Shown here one piece after another: positions 32,460 through 41,736 of a stretch of 55,399 bases of DNA. The stretch comes from Tyzzerella sp. (GTDB lineage Bacteria > Bacillota > Clostridia > Lachnospirales > Lachnospiraceae): contig JAFUOS010000004.1 of NCBI GenBank assembly GCA_017472665.1, positions 1-55,399 of the forward strand. The letters are read 5' to 3'. The position numbers were made by a program, and so were the translations under genes. The stretch's first letter is position 1; each line of letters begins with the position of its first letter. The notes beneath the pieces are model-generated. The model saw only the letters and a program-made list of their open reading frames with translations, ran no database searches and was not told where the DNA came from.

Positions 32460-33491
32460 ATGAGCGAAAGAACAAAATGGAAATTGAAAAAGAACTTGTT
32501 TCTGGCACTGAAAATCGGGGTCGGAGGAAGTTTGGCATACTATATTGCGGAGCTACTTCATTTGGAGTTTGCTTCATCAGCTGGGATTATAGCGCTACTT
32601 ACGCTGCAGACGACAAAGTGGGGGACTTTGAAATTATCCGTTCATCGTTTACTTACCTATTTTATGTCATTTGGTTTATGTTGGATATTGTTTCATGTTG
32701 TGCATACGCCATGGTTGGATTATGGGTTATATCTGTTGATTATGGTAGTTATATGTGAATTTCTAGGCTGGAGAAGTACCGTTTCTGTAAATGCGGTAAT
32801 CGGGGCACATTTCCTCTCAACACAAAATTTTTCGTTTGAATTTATGTTGAATGAATTGATGCTTGTAATAATCGGAATTACAATTGCAATTGTGTTAAAT
32901 TTGTTCCATATCAACAATGCACAGGAATCAGGCATTATTGAAAGTATGCGGAACACAGAACACAAGATGAAGCAAATCTTATTAGAACTTGCAGGTTATC
33001 TTAGGCATCAGTCCATGGGAGACCATGTTTGGGATGATATTGTCAGGTTAGAGCAAGAATTGGATGAGTATTCGGATTTGGCACACGAATATCAGAGTAA
33101 TACATTTGTGTCGCATCCAGAGTATTATATTAATTATTTTCGGATGAGGAAGCAGCAGTGTGGCGTGCTTCATAATCTGCACGCGGAGATGCAGCGGATT
33201 AGTAATCTGCCAAAACAGGCGGAGATTGTGGCGGATTACATTACGGATATGAGCGAGCATGTGACGGAGATGAATGATCCAGAGAAGCAGATTGAACAGC
33301 TGGAAGTTTTGGTGGAGAATATGGGAAAACAGTCTTTGCCTCAGACGAGAGAGGAGTTTGAAAGCAGGGCGCTTCTTTATCATGTGTTGAGGGATTTGGA
33401 GGATTTCTTACTATTTAAAAAGAGATTTGTAGAGGCGATTGATGAGGAGCAGTTTCAGGTATATTGGAATAGAGAGATTGCTGGAAAATAA
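32460..33491 (+). CDS. ArAE/FUSC-type membrane protein (DUF939 family)
   Basis: 343-residue protein of the aromatic acid exporter (ArAE_1, YqjA-like) family. The N-terminal half (about residues 10-150) has four to five membrane helices including the KIGVGGSLAYYIAE, SSAGIIALLTLQTT and SVNAVIGAHFLS segments. The C-terminal half is a long helical cytosolic domain, ArAE_1_C-like, with the conserved-looking VRLEQELDEYSDLAHEYQS. Export of aromatic or organic acids is inferred from family only. It is translationally coupled to the sirtuin gene, with one base between them. Confidence 0.85.
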   Translation: MSERTKWKLKKNLFLALKIGVGGSLAYYIAELLHLEFASSAGIIALLTLQTTKWGTLKLSVHRLLTYFMSFGLCWILFHVVHTPWLDYGLYLLIMVVICEFLGWRSTVSVNAVIGAHFLSTQNFSFEFMLNELMLVIIGITIAIVLNLFHINNAQESGIIESMRNTEHKMKQILLELAGYLRHQSMGDHVWDDIVRLEQELDEYSDLAHEYQSNTFVSHPEYYINYFRMRKQQCGVLHNLHAEMQRISNLPKQAEIVADYITDMSEHVTEMNDPEKQIEQLEVLVENMGKQSLPQTREEFESRALLYHVLRDLEDFLLFKKRFVEAIDEEQFQVYWNREIAGK

Positions 33492-33494
33492 AAG

Positions 33495-33556
33495 GGGATG
33501 CGGTGAAATGGAAGCATAGTGAGTGGTGCTTATTTCATCGCATCCCTGTTTTCTTT
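33495..33556. terminator. Bidirectional terminator between ArAE and sdaAA
   Basis: GGGATGCGGTGAAAT pairs with ATTTCATCGCATCCC around a long loop. T-rich sequence follows on both strands, so it can end both convergent operons. Confidence 0.8.
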
Positions 33557-33567
33557 CTTGTTTGGGA

Positions 33568-34443
33568 TTATTTTCCGCAAATTCCACATCCAAGTTCGCA
33601 ACCCGTTGGTGTTCCGGCACATCCGCCCATCGCAGTCTCACGAAGCTCAAATGGAAGACTCCTTCCAACGCGAAGCATTGCCTCTGCCATTTCATCGAAA
33701 GGAATCGGATGAGTGATTCCGCTTAATGCCAGTTCTGCGGATGTAATCGCATTTGCAACGCCAATAGAGTTTCGGCTTTGGCAAGGGGATTCGACTAATC
33801 CGGCGATTGGGTCGCAAACTAAACCGAGTAGATTAGAAAGGGCAAAGCTTGCAGCCTGCAGACACATTTCTGGATTTCCACCCATCATTTCTACGATAGC
33901 ACTGGCTGCCATAGCGCTTGCGGCGCCGACTTCTGCCTGGCATCCTGCTTCGGCTCCAGCAACAGAAGCATTTCTCATAAGAAGATACCCGATTGCGCCG
34001 GCATTTAAAAGCCCTTTGTACAGAGTTTCATCTGATAATTTTTGTTCGTCGCGCAATGCTAAAAGTACGCCTGGGAGTACTCCAGCAGAACCAGCAGTTG
34101 GTGCAGCTACGATAAGCCCCATGGAAGCGTTGACTTCCAAGACCGCCATACTGTACGAAATTGCTTTGGAAAGCACTGACCCACAGATGCTTTTTCCAGC
34201 AACAGCATGGTCAGCCACCTTTTTTGCCTCACCACCAATCAATCCGCCAATCGATTTGTCTGGTTTGTCAATTGGTTTGTGCGCGGCATTTTTCATGATA
34301 GTTAATGCGGTTTCTAATTTGCGTGCCACATCTTCCTCTGTTGAATGCGTGTTCGTGATTTCACGCAGTTTCATAATGTCAGAAATAGGAAGTGATTCCT
34401 CATGACATCGTTTTAATAATTCTTGTCCTGTATAAAAATCCAT
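33568..34443 (-). CDS. sdaAA: L-serine ammonia-lyase, iron-sulfur type, alpha subunit
   Basis: 291-residue subunit of the [4Fe-4S] serine dehydratase that converts L-serine to pyruvate and ammonia. The cluster ligands are visible in the Cys-rich C-terminus (CAGTPTGCELGCGICGK) and in the middle (PEMCLQAA). The SCDH alpha fold motif GLIVAAPTAGSAGVLPGVL is intact. The oxygen-sensitive enzyme fits an anaerobe. It follows the beta subunit by 9 bases with AGGAGG upstream, forming the two-gene type found in Firmicutes. Confidence 0.95.
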   Translation of the reverse strand: MDFYTGQELLKRCHEESLPISDIMKLREITNTHSTEEDVARKLETALTIMKNAAHKPIDKPDKSIGGLIGGEAKKVADHAVAGKSICGSVLSKAISYSMAVLEVNASMGLIVAAPTAGSAGVLPGVLLALRDEQKLSDETLYKGLLNAGAIGYLLMRNASVAGAEAGCQAEVGAASAMAASAIVEMMGGNPEMCLQAASFALSNLLGLVCDPIAGLVESPCQSRNSIGVANAITSAELALSGITHPIPFDEMAEAMLRVGRSLPFELRETAMGGCAGTPTGCELGCGICGK

Positions 34444-34452
34444 AGTTTCCTC

Positions 34453-35121
34453 CTAGATCTGAATCAACATCAAGTCTGATACATTTTCATTGGTGCGAAT
34501 GCGGTCGAGCACTTCTTCTGGGATGCGTTCATCTGATTCCACCACTGTGTAGGCTGTCGCTCCTTTGTCTTCACGGAATAGCCGCATAAAGGCGATGTTT
34601 ACATTTTGTTCGCTGAGTGCCTGTGTGATATGTGCAACCACGCCCGGTTTGTCCAATTGGCGTACAATGAGAGTGCTATATTCGCCAGTGAATTCTACAT
34701 CAATACCATCGATTCGGACAATTTTCATCTTCCCTCCGCCAATGGATTCGCCGCGGATGGACATTTTACGGCCGGTTACGCCGATCAGATCAATATCAGC
34801 AGTATTTGGATGATTTGTAACGGTTTCTTCATCAATCACAAATTGATATGCAACGCCCATTTCTTCTGCAAGCTCGAATGCATCACGGATTCTTTCGTCG
34901 TAGGTTGGGAAGCCTAAGATTCCGCCAAGCAGCGCGCGGTCTGTACCGTGTCCGCGATAGGTTTTTGCAAAGGAACCGTAGAGAGTAAAGGTTACGCTTT
35001 TGATTTCTTCTGAGAATAATTTCCGCGCCATTAGTGCAATCGAAACGGCACCGGCTGTATGTGAACTGGATGGGCCAATCATATTTGGACCAATCACATC
35101 AAAGATGCTTAAAAAATTCAT
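34453..35121 (-). CDS. sdaAB: L-serine ammonia-lyase, iron-sulfur type, beta subunit
   Basis: 222-residue subunit. Residues about 1-140 are the serine dehydratase beta domain (FDVIGPNMIGPSSSHTAGA, GHGTDRALLGGILGF). Residues about 148-220 are an ACT domain (YSTLIVRQLDKPGVVAHI), a probable regulatory or dimerising module. It is first in the minus-strand operon with AGGAGG before the ATG. A TATACT at about 35156-35161 on the minus strand could be the -10, but the -35 is weak. Confidence 0.95.
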   Translation of the reverse strand: MNFLSIFDVIGPNMIGPSSSHTAGAVSIALMARKLFSEEIKSVTFTLYGSFAKTYRGHGTDRALLGGILGFPTYDERIRDAFELAEEMGVAYQFVIDEETVTNHPNTADIDLIGVTGRKMSIRGESIGGGKMKIVRIDGIDVEFTGEYSTLIVRQLDKPGVVAHITQALSEQNVNIAFMRLFREDKGATAYTVVESDERIPEEVLDRIRTNENVSDLMLIQI

Positions 35122-35219
35122 GGTCGTTTTCCTCCTGAACGTCCTGTCTGTTATCAGTATACCAAGATTGAGGGGAAAATAAAAGTGCCCCTTAAAAATA
35201 AAAAATAGTAGGCTATGAT

Positions 35220-35258
35220 TTGTATTTACCCTTGTTTCGTGCTATACTTCTGAAACAA
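35220..35258 (+). promoter_or_regulatory. Promoter of hydG with inverted repeat over the -10
   Basis: TTGTAT (35220-35225), a 17-base spacer and TATACT (35243-35248). TTGTTTC (35232-35238) and GAAACAA (35252-35258) form a perfect 7-bp inverted repeat that brackets the -10. This could be an operator. Confidence 0.5.
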
Positions 35259-35343
35259 AGAAGAAAACTAGGAATGTTGTAGACGAGGCTATGAAATCGT
35301 CATAGCAAAAGGCGATTCGTTAAATGAAAGGGGCAAATAAATC

Positions 35344-36771
35344 ATGTATCAGTATAATCCAACATCAAAAACAGCAGAAGAATTTATTAACCATGAGGAG
35401 ATTTTGGAAACTCTAAAATATGCAGAAGAAAATAAACACAACGAAGCTCTGATTACAGAACTTATTGAAAAGGCGAAACTACGCAAAGGGCTCTCGCACC
35501 GGGAGGCTTCCGTTTTGCTTGAATGCGATATTGAAGAGAAAAATCAAGAAATCTATGCGCTGGCGGAACAGATCAAGAAAGATTTTTATGGAAACCGTAT
35601 TGTCATGTTTGCACCTTTGTATTTATCCAATTATTGCGTCAATGGCTGTACATATTGCCCATATCATTTAAAAAATAAACATATTCCTCGTAAGAAATTA
35701 TCTCAGGAAGAGATCAGAAGAGAAGTGGTTGCACTTCAGGACATGGGGCACAAACGCCTAGCATTGGAAATGGGAGAAGACCCGGTAAATAATCCAATCG
35801 AATATATATTGGAATGTATTGATACCATTTATAGCATTAAACACAAAAACGGAGAAATCCGCCGTGTGAATGTTAATATTGCAGCGACTACCGTAGAAAA
35901 TTATCGTAAATTAAAAGAGGCTGGAATCGGAACTTATATTTTATTCCAGGAAACTTATCATAAGGAAAGTTATTTGGAGCTCCACCCAACCGGACCGAAG
36001 CATGATTATGCATACCACACAGAAGCAATGGACCGCGCGATGGAAGGCGGTATCGATGACGTGGGTGTGGGCGTTTTATTTGGCTTGGACAAATATCGCT
36101 ACGAATTTGCAGGGCTTTTGATGCATGCAGAACATTTGGAAGCAGTTTGGGGAGTTGGGCCGCATACGATCAGTGTGCCGCGCCTTCGCAACGCGGATGA
36201 TATCGATATTAACACATTTACGAATGGAATCAGCGATGATATTTTTGCAAAAATAGTTGCATGTATTCGAATTGCTGTTCCGTACACGGGCATGATTATT
36301 TCTACGAGAGAAAGTCAGGCCTGCCGCGAAAGAGTGCTGCATTTGGGTGTGTCCCAAATTAGTGGCGGTTCAAGGACGAGTGTGGGAGGTTATGCGGAGC
36401 CAGAACCAGAGGAGGAAGATTCATCGCAGTTCGAGGTTAGCGATACAAGAACCTTGGATGATGTGGTGAAATGGCTGATGGAAATGGATTATGTACCGAG
36501 TTTCTGTACGGCATGTTACCGTGAAGGTCGTACTGGGGACCGTTTTATGTCGCTTTGCAAGAGTGGACAGATTCAAAATTGCTGTCATCCAAATGCGCTT
36601 ATGACATTAAAAGAATATTTGACCGATTATGCTTCAAAGGAGACAAAAGAGGTTGGAGATAAATTGATTGAGAAAGAGATTGCAACGATTCCGAATGAAA
36701 AAGTACGAAAAATTGTAATGGAAAATTTGCGTGCGATTGAAGAAGATAATCGTCGAGATTTTCGTTTTTAA
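35344..36771 (+). CDS. hydG: [FeFe] hydrogenase maturase HydG (tyrosine lyase, radical SAM)
   Basis: 475-residue radical SAM enzyme that splits tyrosine to give the CO and CN ligands of the H-cluster. The SAM cluster motif CVNGCTYC (CX3CX2C form) is at about residues 98-105. The C-terminal second cluster is visible as CTACYREG and downstream Cys residues near GQIQNCC. The ThiH-like core is intact. AAAGGGG precedes the ATG. hydF is next, but hydE and any hydrogenase gene are absent from this window. Confidence 0.96.
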   Translation: MYQYNPTSKTAEEFINHEEILETLKYAEENKHNEALITELIEKAKLRKGLSHREASVLLECDIEEKNQEIYALAEQIKKDFYGNRIVMFAPLYLSNYCVNGCTYCPYHLKNKHIPRKKLSQEEIRREVVALQDMGHKRLALEMGEDPVNNPIEYILECIDTIYSIKHKNGEIRRVNVNIAATTVENYRKLKEAGIGTYILFQETYHKESYLELHPTGPKHDYAYHTEAMDRAMEGGIDDVGVGVLFGLDKYRYEFAGLLMHAEHLEAVWGVGPHTISVPRLRNADDIDINTFTNGISDDIFAKIVACIRIAVPYTGMIISTRESQACRERVLHLGVSQISGGSRTSVGGYAEPEPEEEDSSQFEVSDTRTLDDVVKWLMEMDYVPSFCTACYREGRTGDRFMSLCKSGQIQNCCHPNALMTLKEYLTDYASKETKEVGDKLIEKEIATIPNEKVRKIVMENLRAIEEDNRRDFRF

Positions 36772-36853
36772 TCGAAGTAACTTGTTCTAGATTTGAATAG
36801 AAAATAAGACATGGAATTTAGAGGATAATTTTGGAGAATAGAGGAGGTCTAAC

Positions 36854-38047
36854 GTGAGTTTGAATAATACACCATCTTCCGAACGAATACATATTGGGAT
36901 TTTCGGAAAACGAAATGCAGGAAAATCCAGCATTATAAATGCAATCACAGGGCAAAATCTTGCGATTGTGTCAGATGTGAAGGGCACAACAACGGACCCG
37001 GTATTAAAAACGATGGAGCTGCTTCCGCTGGGGCCGGTTGTAGTTATTGATACGCCAGGACTTGATGATGAGGGGGAACTTGGTGAACTTCGCACTCAAA
37101 AAGCGTATCAAATGCTAAATAAGACGGATATTGCACTTGTGATAATAGATGGACAAATCGGTGTAGATATGGAAGACATCAAGATTATTGAAGCAATCGA
37201 GAAGAAAAAGATTCCATATATCATGGTGTACAACAAGGCGGATTTGGAAGGCAGAAATATTGTTGGAAATGGCACAGATTGCATTTGGGTTAGTGCAACT
37301 ACAGGAAGAAATATTGAAGAATTAAAGCGAATGATTGTAAATGCAGTCCCAAAAGAAGATGTGGGCAAAAGGCTTGTGAGCGACTTGATTGAACCACTTG
37401 ATTTCGTAGTGCTCGTTGTTCCTATCGATAGTTCGGCCCCTAAAGGAAGATTAATCTTACCGCAGCAGCAGACTATTCGCGATATCTTACAAGCAGGGGC
37501 AGTTTCTATTGTAGTGAAGGATACGGAACTTTCAGAAACGTTTGTTAAGCTTCAGGTAAAACCAAGTCTTGTTATAACAGACAGCCAAGTCTTCGAAAAA
37601 GTAGCGGGGGTCGTACCGGAAGATGTACCATTGACCTCATTTTCTATATTAATGGCTCGTCACAAAGGTGATTTGAATACTGTGGTCCGCGGAGCATATG
37701 CTTTGAAAGACTTGCAAGACGGAGATACGATTTTAATTTCAGAGGGTTGTACACATCATAGGCAATGCGAAGACATTGGAACAATAAAACTGCCAAAGTG
37801 GCTTCGGGAATATACAGGAAAAGAACTTCAATTTGAATTCACAAGTGGCACAGAATTTCCAGACGATTTATTAAAATATAAGCTGATTATCCACTGTGGC
37901 GGCTGTATGCTGAATGAACGAGAAATGAAATATCGCTTGAAATGTGCAGGAGATGCAGGGGTGCCAATTACAAACTATGGGATTGTGATTGCACATATGA
38001 AAGGGATTTTGAAGCGGAATTTAGAAGTTTTTAAAAAGTCATTTTGA
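36854..38047 (+). CDS. hydF: [FeFe] hydrogenase maturation GTPase HydF, GTG start
   Basis: 397-residue scaffold that assembles the 2Fe subcluster and delivers it to hydrogenase. The N-terminal GTPase has G1 GKRNAGKSS, G3 DTPGLDDEG and G4 NKAD; the dimerisation and cluster domains follow. The Fe-S ligands are seen as CTHHRQCED and HCGGCM. GTG at 36854 is preceded by GGAGGTCTAAC. It is 82 bases after hydG, likely one transcript, with a terminator at 38065. Confidence 0.95.
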   Translation: MSLNNTPSSERIHIGIFGKRNAGKSSIINAITGQNLAIVSDVKGTTTDPVLKTMELLPLGPVVVIDTPGLDDEGELGELRTQKAYQMLNKTDIALVIIDGQIGVDMEDIKIIEAIEKKKIPYIMVYNKADLEGRNIVGNGTDCIWVSATTGRNIEELKRMIVNAVPKEDVGKRLVSDLIEPLDFVVLVVPIDSSAPKGRLILPQQQTIRDILQAGAVSIVVKDTELSETFVKLQVKPSLVITDSQVFEKVAGVVPEDVPLTSFSILMARHKGDLNTVVRGAYALKDLQDGDTILISEGCTHHRQCEDIGTIKLPKWLREYTGKELQFEFTSGTEFPDDLLKYKLIIHCGGCMLNEREMKYRLKCAGDAGVPITNYGIVIAHMKGILKRNLEVFKKSF

Positions 38048-38084
38048 AATGATTAATTTTTAAGAAAAAGTCATTTTGAAATGA
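38033..38084 (+). repeat. Direct repeat of 20 bases spanning the hydF stop and the terminator
   Basis: The sequence AAAAAGTCATTTTGAAATGA occurs at 38033-38052, covering the last hydF codons and stop, and again at 38065-38084, where it forms the terminator stem. The two copies are identical, with a 32-base period. Confidence 0.9.
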
Positions 38085-38090
38085 CTTTTT
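38065..38090 (+). terminator. Terminator of hydF
   Basis: AAAAAGTCATTT pairs perfectly with AAATGACTTTTT around TG. It lies between hydF and nrdG. Confidence 0.85.
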
Positions 38091-38113
38091 ACTTAAGTGG
38101 GAGGTTTGATGAT

Positions 38114-38806
38114 ATGAGAATACAAGGTTTACAAAAATTAACACTGTTAGATTTTCCAGAGAAGGTTGCGTGCACAGTCTTTACCACAGGCTGTAATTTC
38201 CGATGCCCGTTTTGCCATAATGCATCGCTGGTGGTAGATATTCCGTTGGAGGGAGAAATATCAGAAGAAGAATTCTTTTCTTTCTTGAAAAAGCGACAGA
38301 GTATTCTAGACGGAGTCTGTATTACTGGAGGAGAACCATTATTGCAGCCGGATATTGAGGCTTTTATTAGAAAAATAAAGGGGCTGGGCTATGCGGTGAA
38401 ACTGGATACCAACGGAAGCTTTCCTGATAAGTTGAATATACTTGTGAAGGAAGGGCTGGTAGACTATGTGGCGATGGATATAAAAAATTGTCCAGATACT
38501 TATGCAATCACTGCAGGTGTTGAGGCATTAGATATTGAATCCATTAAGAAAAGCGTGGCTTATTTGAAAGAAAGGCATGTGCCGTACGAGTTTCGAACAA
38601 CGGTTGTGAAGAATTATCACGACAAAGAAAACTTTGAAAAAATTGGGCAGTGGCTTCAAGGGGCGGAAAAATATTTCTTGCAGAATTTTGTGGATTCGGG
38701 AGATTTAATTAATGCCAAGGTGCAGGGCTGCAGTGAAGAAGAAATGAAAGAGTACTTGAAAGTGGTACAGCAGTATGTTCCGGCAGCGAAATTGCGGGGG
38801 ATGTAA
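38114..38806 (+). CDS. nrdG: Anaerobic ribonucleotide reductase-activating enzyme NrdG
   Basis: 230-residue radical SAM activase that installs the glycyl radical on NrdD. The motif CNFRCPFCHN (CX3CX2C) is at about residues 30-37, and ITGGEPLLQPD follows. The start is at 38114, preceded by GGGAGG. An apparent earlier start at 38081 lies inside the terminator hairpin, so it is rejected. The length is that of the longer NrdG/PflA-like type. nrdD follows but has its own promoter. Confidence 0.93.
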   Translation: MRIQGLQKLTLLDFPEKVACTVFTTGCNFRCPFCHNASLVVDIPLEGEISEEEFFSFLKKRQSILDGVCITGGEPLLQPDIEAFIRKIKGLGYAVKLDTNGSFPDKLNILVKEGLVDYVAMDIKNCPDTYAITAGVEALDIESIKKSVAYLKERHVPYEFRTTVVKNYHDKENFEKIGQWLQGAEKYFLQNFVDSGDLINAKVQGCSEEEMKEYLKVVQQYVPAAKLRGM

Positions 38807-38891
38807 TTGCGAAGGTCTGGATTTAATGGAAAAGTAAAAATGTAACATCTCGCTATTGGTATAAAAACACAATATCTTGTTGCTTTTTATG

Positions 38892-38920
38892 TTGACGGAC
38901 ACTATTCGTAGTGTTACAAT
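38892..38920 (+). promoter_or_regulatory. Promoter of nrdD
   Basis: TTGACG (38892-38897), a 17-base spacer and TACAAT (38915-38920), 39 bases before the nrdD ATG. Confidence 0.6.
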
Positions 38921-38958
38921 GAATGGACAAGGGTAGTGCGTATTGGAGGACAAAAGAG

Positions 38959-41322
38959 ATGTATCAAGTAAAAAAGAGAGACGGAAAAATTGCAGATTTC
39001 AATCTGCAGAAAATCGCAGCAGCGATTACAAAGGCATTTGAGGCACAGGATTTGGAAACACATCCAGATATTATCGATATGCTTGCTTTAAAAGTAACAG
39101 CAGATTTTGCTTCAAAGATAAAAGACGGATTTGTTCGAGTAGAAGACATTCAAGACAGCGTGGAATCAGTATTGATTCAGGCTGGGTACGGAGAAGTGGC
39201 AAAAGGATATATTTTATATCGTAAGCAACGCGAAAAGATTCGTAACATGAAATCCACCGTATTGGATTACAAAGAGATTGTGGATAACTATGTAAATATT
39301 AACGACTGGCGTGTAAAAGAAAACTCTACCGTGACATATTCGGTTGGTGGTTTAATTTTAAGCAACTCTGGCGCCATCACAGCAAATTACTGGCTTTCAG
39401 AAATTTATGACGAAGAAATCAGCAACGCACATCGAAATGCAGATATTCATATCCATGATTTATCAATGCTCACAGGATATTGTGCAGGCTGGTCTTTGAA
39501 ACAACTGATTCAGGAAGGACTCGGGGGTGTGCCAGGTAAGATTACATCCGCACCAGCAAGACATTTGTCTACATTATGTAATCAGATGGTAAACTTCCTT
39601 GGAATTATGCAGAATGAATGGGCAGGAGCGCAAGCTTTTTCATCATTCGATACATACCTTGCTCCATTTGTAAAAGTGGACAACTTATCATATGAACAAG
39701 TGAAAAAATGCATCGAATCATTTGTATATGGTGTAAATACGCCAAGTAGATGGGGAACACAATCACCATTCACTAACATTACACTCGACTGGACAGTGCC
39801 AAACGACTTGGCGCAGCTCCCAGCAATTGTTGGTGGAAAAGAAATGGATTTCAAATACAAAGATTGTAAAGCAGAAATGGATATGGTAAACAAAGCATTC
39901 CTCGAAATCATGATTGAAGGGGATGCGCACGGACGCGGATTCCAGTATCCAATTCCAACCTATTCGATTACAAGAGACTTTGACTGGTCAGACACAGAAA
40001 ACAATCGTCTGTTGTTTGAAATGACAGCAAAATATGGAACCCCATATTTCTCAAACTATATCAACAGTGATATGGAACCAAGCGATGTCAGAAGTATGTG
40101 CTGCCGTCTGCGCCTAGACCTTCGCGAACTTCGTAAGAAATCAGGCGGATTCTTTGGTAGTGGAGAAAGCACAGGTTCTGTAGGGGTTGTAACAATCAAC
40201 CTTCCAAGAATCGCATACCTTTCAAATGATGAAGCAGAATTTTACAAGAGACTGGACCGGTTGATGGATATTTCGGCTCGTTCACTGAGTATTAAACGTA
40301 CCATTATTACAAAATTGTTAGACGAAGGTTTATATCCATATACAAGGAAATATCTTGGAACATTCAACAACCACTTCTCAACAATTGGATTGGTTGGTAT
40401 GAACGAGGCAGGACTTAACGCAAAATGGCTTCAGGCAGATATGACTCATGAAAAGACACAAGCGTTTGCAAAAGACGTGCTGAACCACATGAGAGAAAGA
40501 CTTTCTGATTACCAGGAACTCTATGGAGACCTTTACAACTTGGAAGCAACACCTGCGGAATCTACAACTTATCGTCTTGCAAAACACGATAGAGCGCAGT
40601 TCCCAGAGATTATTACTGCTTCAGAAAATGGTACACCATATTATACAAACAGCTCACACCTCCCGGTAGGTTACACAGCTGATATTTTCGAAGCACTTGA
40701 TATTCAGGATGAATTACAGACATTGTACACATCAGGTACTGTATTCCATGCATTCTTGGGGGAAAAACTTCCAGATTGGAAAGCGGCAGCAAACCTTGTG
40801 CGTAAGATTGCAGAAAACTACAAATTGCCATATTATACAATGTCTCCAACCTATTCTATCTGTAAGGACCACGGATACTTGACAGGTGAACAGTATACCT
40901 GTCCACACTGTGGCGGCACAACAGAAGTATACAGCCGTATCACAGGTTACTACAGACCAGTGCAGAACTGGAATGATGGAAAGACACAGGAATTCAAAGA
41001 TAGAAAAGTTTACGACATCACAGATTCGCATATGAAATTCCGCACAGAAGCAGTGCAGGAAGTGATAGAAGAAGCAGGCGTTTCTGAAAGTGAAGCAAAG
41101 ACATTGCTTTTCACCACGAAGACTTGTCCGAACTGTAAAATTGTAGGAATGCATTTGGATGATGCAGAGATTGCATACGAGAAGGTTGATGCAGAGGAAG
41201 CTCCTGATTTGGTTGAAAAATATGGAATCAGACAGGCACCGACTTTGGTCGTTGTGAAAGATGGAAAAGTGAAAACGTATGCGAATGCTTCTAATATTAT
41301 TGGATATATTGGAGAAAATTAG
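38959..41322 (+). CDS. nrdD: Anaerobic ribonucleoside-triphosphate reductase with thioredoxin-like C-terminus
   Basis: 787-residue class III reductase that makes deoxynucleotides without oxygen. An ATP-cone domain fills residues 1-95, the catalytic barrel follows, and a zinc-type Cys/His cluster (CKDH, CPHC) precedes the glycyl radical motif RITGY, with Gly near residue 663. Unusually, the last 72 residues (about 716-787) are a thioredoxin/glutaredoxin-like domain with CPNC at 723-726 and the cis-Pro motif QAPTLVV. This suggests a fused reductant. The start at 38959 has GGAGGA at 8 bases. Confidence 0.95.
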   Translation: MYQVKKRDGKIADFNLQKIAAAITKAFEAQDLETHPDIIDMLALKVTADFASKIKDGFVRVEDIQDSVESVLIQAGYGEVAKGYILYRKQREKIRNMKSTVLDYKEIVDNYVNINDWRVKENSTVTYSVGGLILSNSGAITANYWLSEIYDEEISNAHRNADIHIHDLSMLTGYCAGWSLKQLIQEGLGGVPGKITSAPARHLSTLCNQMVNFLGIMQNEWAGAQAFSSFDTYLAPFVKVDNLSYEQVKKCIESFVYGVNTPSRWGTQSPFTNITLDWTVPNDLAQLPAIVGGKEMDFKYKDCKAEMDMVNKAFLEIMIEGDAHGRGFQYPIPTYSITRDFDWSDTENNRLLFEMTAKYGTPYFSNYINSDMEPSDVRSMCCRLRLDLRELRKKSGGFFGSGESTGSVGVVTINLPRIAYLSNDEAEFYKRLDRLMDISARSLSIKRTIITKLLDEGLYPYTRKYLGTFNNHFSTIGLVGMNEAGLNAKWLQADMTHEKTQAFAKDVLNHMRERLSDYQELYGDLYNLEATPAESTTYRLAKHDRAQFPEIITASENGTPYYTNSSHLPVGYTADIFEALDIQDELQTLYTSGTVFHAFLGEKLPDWKAAANLVRKIAENYKLPYYTMSPTYSICKDHGYLTGEQYTCPHCGGTTEVYSRITGYYRPVQNWNDGKTQEFKDRKVYDITDSHMKFRTEAVQEVIEEAGVSESEAKTLLFTTKTCPNCKIVGMHLDDAEIAYEKVDAEEAPDLVEKYGIRQAPTLVVVKDGKVKTYANASNIIGYIGEN

Positions 41323-41325
41323 TCG

Positions 41326-41354
41326 TTGACGAACGGAGAAACAAATATTATAAT
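41326..41354 (+). promoter_or_regulatory. Promoter of the thrS T-box leader
   Basis: TTGACG (41326-41331), a 17-base spacer and TATAAT (41349-41354), immediately after the nrdD stop. Confidence 0.7.
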
Positions 41355-41374
41355 ACTCGTATATATAAAAAGCG

Positions 41375-41600
41375 AAGACGGAACGAGTAACTGTACGGAA
41401 GTAGACAGAGAGAGAAACATTGCTGAGAGTTTCTTATATGGAAATGCGGTGAAGACCACTCCCGAGCTGTGATGCGAGATAAGTATCACCGTAATTCTGC
41501 GTTAAAGATATTAGAGTGAAATATTAAGGTGGAACCGTGTGTTAGATATGACGCACCCTTAAGCAGCATATTATTGTTGCCTAAGGGTGTTTTCTTTTTG
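41375..41600 (+). promoter_or_regulatory. T-box riboswitch controlling thrS
   Basis: Uncharged-tRNA-sensing leader. The conserved T-box AAGGTGGAACCGTG is at 41526-41539. The terminator is CACCCTTA...TAAGGGTG with a T-run at 41554-41599, so the T-box can form the antiterminator. The likely specifier codon in stem I is ACC at 41455-41457 (Thr), immediately followed by ACT (also Thr). High uncharged tRNA-Thr would allow readthrough into thrS. Confidence 0.9.
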
Positions 41601-41736
41601 TAAGAAGGTTTGGCCGAGCAGCTATTGACACCTTCAGATAAAACTTATGAAGGACTTATAAAATGCCAAGTAATACATTTTATGAGAATTACAGAAAGAA
41701 ACACCCTAGGTAACGAAGAAAAACAGGAGGAAAGAA

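Noticed and set aside
33713-34405. 230-residue plus-strand frame opposite sdaAA
   Set aside because: It is the antisense shadow of a conserved enzyme and lacks a ribosome site.
38081-38113. Upstream start for nrdG
   Set aside because: It lies within the hydF terminator, and the start at 38114 has a good ribosome site.
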